This document shows, piece by piece, positions 21,196-21,246 of a stretch of 21,246 bases of DNA. Under the pieces are notes generated by a model that worked only from the letters and a program-made list of their open reading frames with translations, did no database searches and was not told the origin of the DNA. The DNA lies in NCBI GenBank assembly GCA_030431355.1, contig JAUIJG010000028.1, positions 1 to 21,246 on the forward strand, given 5' to 3'. Position numbers and translations under genes: made by a program. Numbering within the stretch: the first letter of the stretch is position 1; each line of letters begins with the position of its first letter. The DNA is from a bacterium. GTDB lineage: Bacteria > Cyanobacteriota > Vampirovibrionia > Obscuribacterales > Obscuribacteraceae.

Positions 21196-21246
21196 GTGGA
21201 CTTAACTTATTCTTTCATGATTCCTTTGCTGGAAAACCTTGTCCAG
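21196..21246 (+). CDS. yidC: Probable YidC/Oxa1 membrane insertase, only the first 17 codons in the window
   Basis: A GTG at 21196 starts two bases after the yidD stop, with AGAGG overlapping that stop five bases upstream. The visible peptide is VDLTYSFMIPLLENLVQ, a hydrophobic beginning like the first helix of YidC proteins without the large periplasmic domain. The assignment depends mainly on the conserved rnpA-yidD-yidC order; the diagnostic region lies outside the window. Confidence 0.6.
   Translation, partial: MDLTYSFMIPLLENLVQ

Noticed and set aside
1..21246. CRISPR arrays, insertion sequences, phage genes, tRNA or rRNA genes
   Set aside because: No regular repeat-spacer arrays, transposase motifs or conserved RNA-gene sequences were seen on reading both strands. 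A covariance-model scan was not possible here.

Overview
This window looks like the replication-origin neighbourhood of a bacterial chromosome. At its right end, dnaA and dnaN lie on the minus strand. Diverging from them on the plus strand are rpmH, rnpA, yidD and the first codons of yidC. The two arms point away from a roughly 330-bp gap (19914-20241) that holds a perfect DnaA box and a 12-bp palindrome. A second gap, between dnaA and dnaN (18106-18437), holds a near-consensus DnaA box, then a GC-rich spacer, then a run of DnaA-trio-like triplets, then AT-rich DNA. This is the order of the unwinding site known from Bacillus subtilis. Base composition looks near 50% GC by eye. The mix of genes (kinesin-light-chain-like TPR protein, PspC protein, BatA-like VWA protein, AidB-like dehydrogenase, Tyr in place of the usual His in the DnaA signature) would fit a non-photosynthetic relative of Cyanobacteria (Melainabacteria/Obscuribacterales type). 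That placement is an inference and is not proven here.

Left to right: a phytoene-desaturase/PYROXD2-like flavoprotein runs off the left edge (minus), then a small TPR protein (minus). After a gene-poor 0.7 kb come three plus-strand genes: a BatA/BatB-like VWA membrane protein, a membrane-anchored TPR protein and a small zinc-ribbon protein, ending at a clear terminator. An AidB-type acyl-CoA dehydrogenase with its own terminator faces them. Next is a gene-poor 0.76 kb with a direct repeat and an inverted repeat, then two plus-strand genes of unknown function (a Met/Phe-rich membrane protein and a 175-aa protein). A minus-strand unknown gene (347 aa) and a 60-aa membrane protein follow, then a GlgX/TreX-type glycogen debranching enzyme.

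From about 13.1 to 16.0 kb a minus-strand series reads cca (tRNA nucleotidyltransferase with HD domain), a 73-aa protein, a 60-aa one-helix protein, a 192-aa protein made of two tandem copies of an unrecognised domain, and a PspC-domain protein, ending in a strong terminator. A small plus-strand gene of unknown function (16556-16819) is separated from dnaN by a probably bidirectional terminator.

The right-end genes form the usual chromosome-initiation and translation/membrane-insertion cluster: DnaA and the beta clamp start and drive replication, L34 and RnpA serve ribosome and tRNA maturation, and YidD/YidC serve membrane-protein insertion. I saw no rRNA, tRNA, CRISPR array, insertion sequence or phage gene. 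The least-explained parts are the duplicated-domain protein, the 347-aa protein with its flanking inverted repeats, and the details of the split origin.
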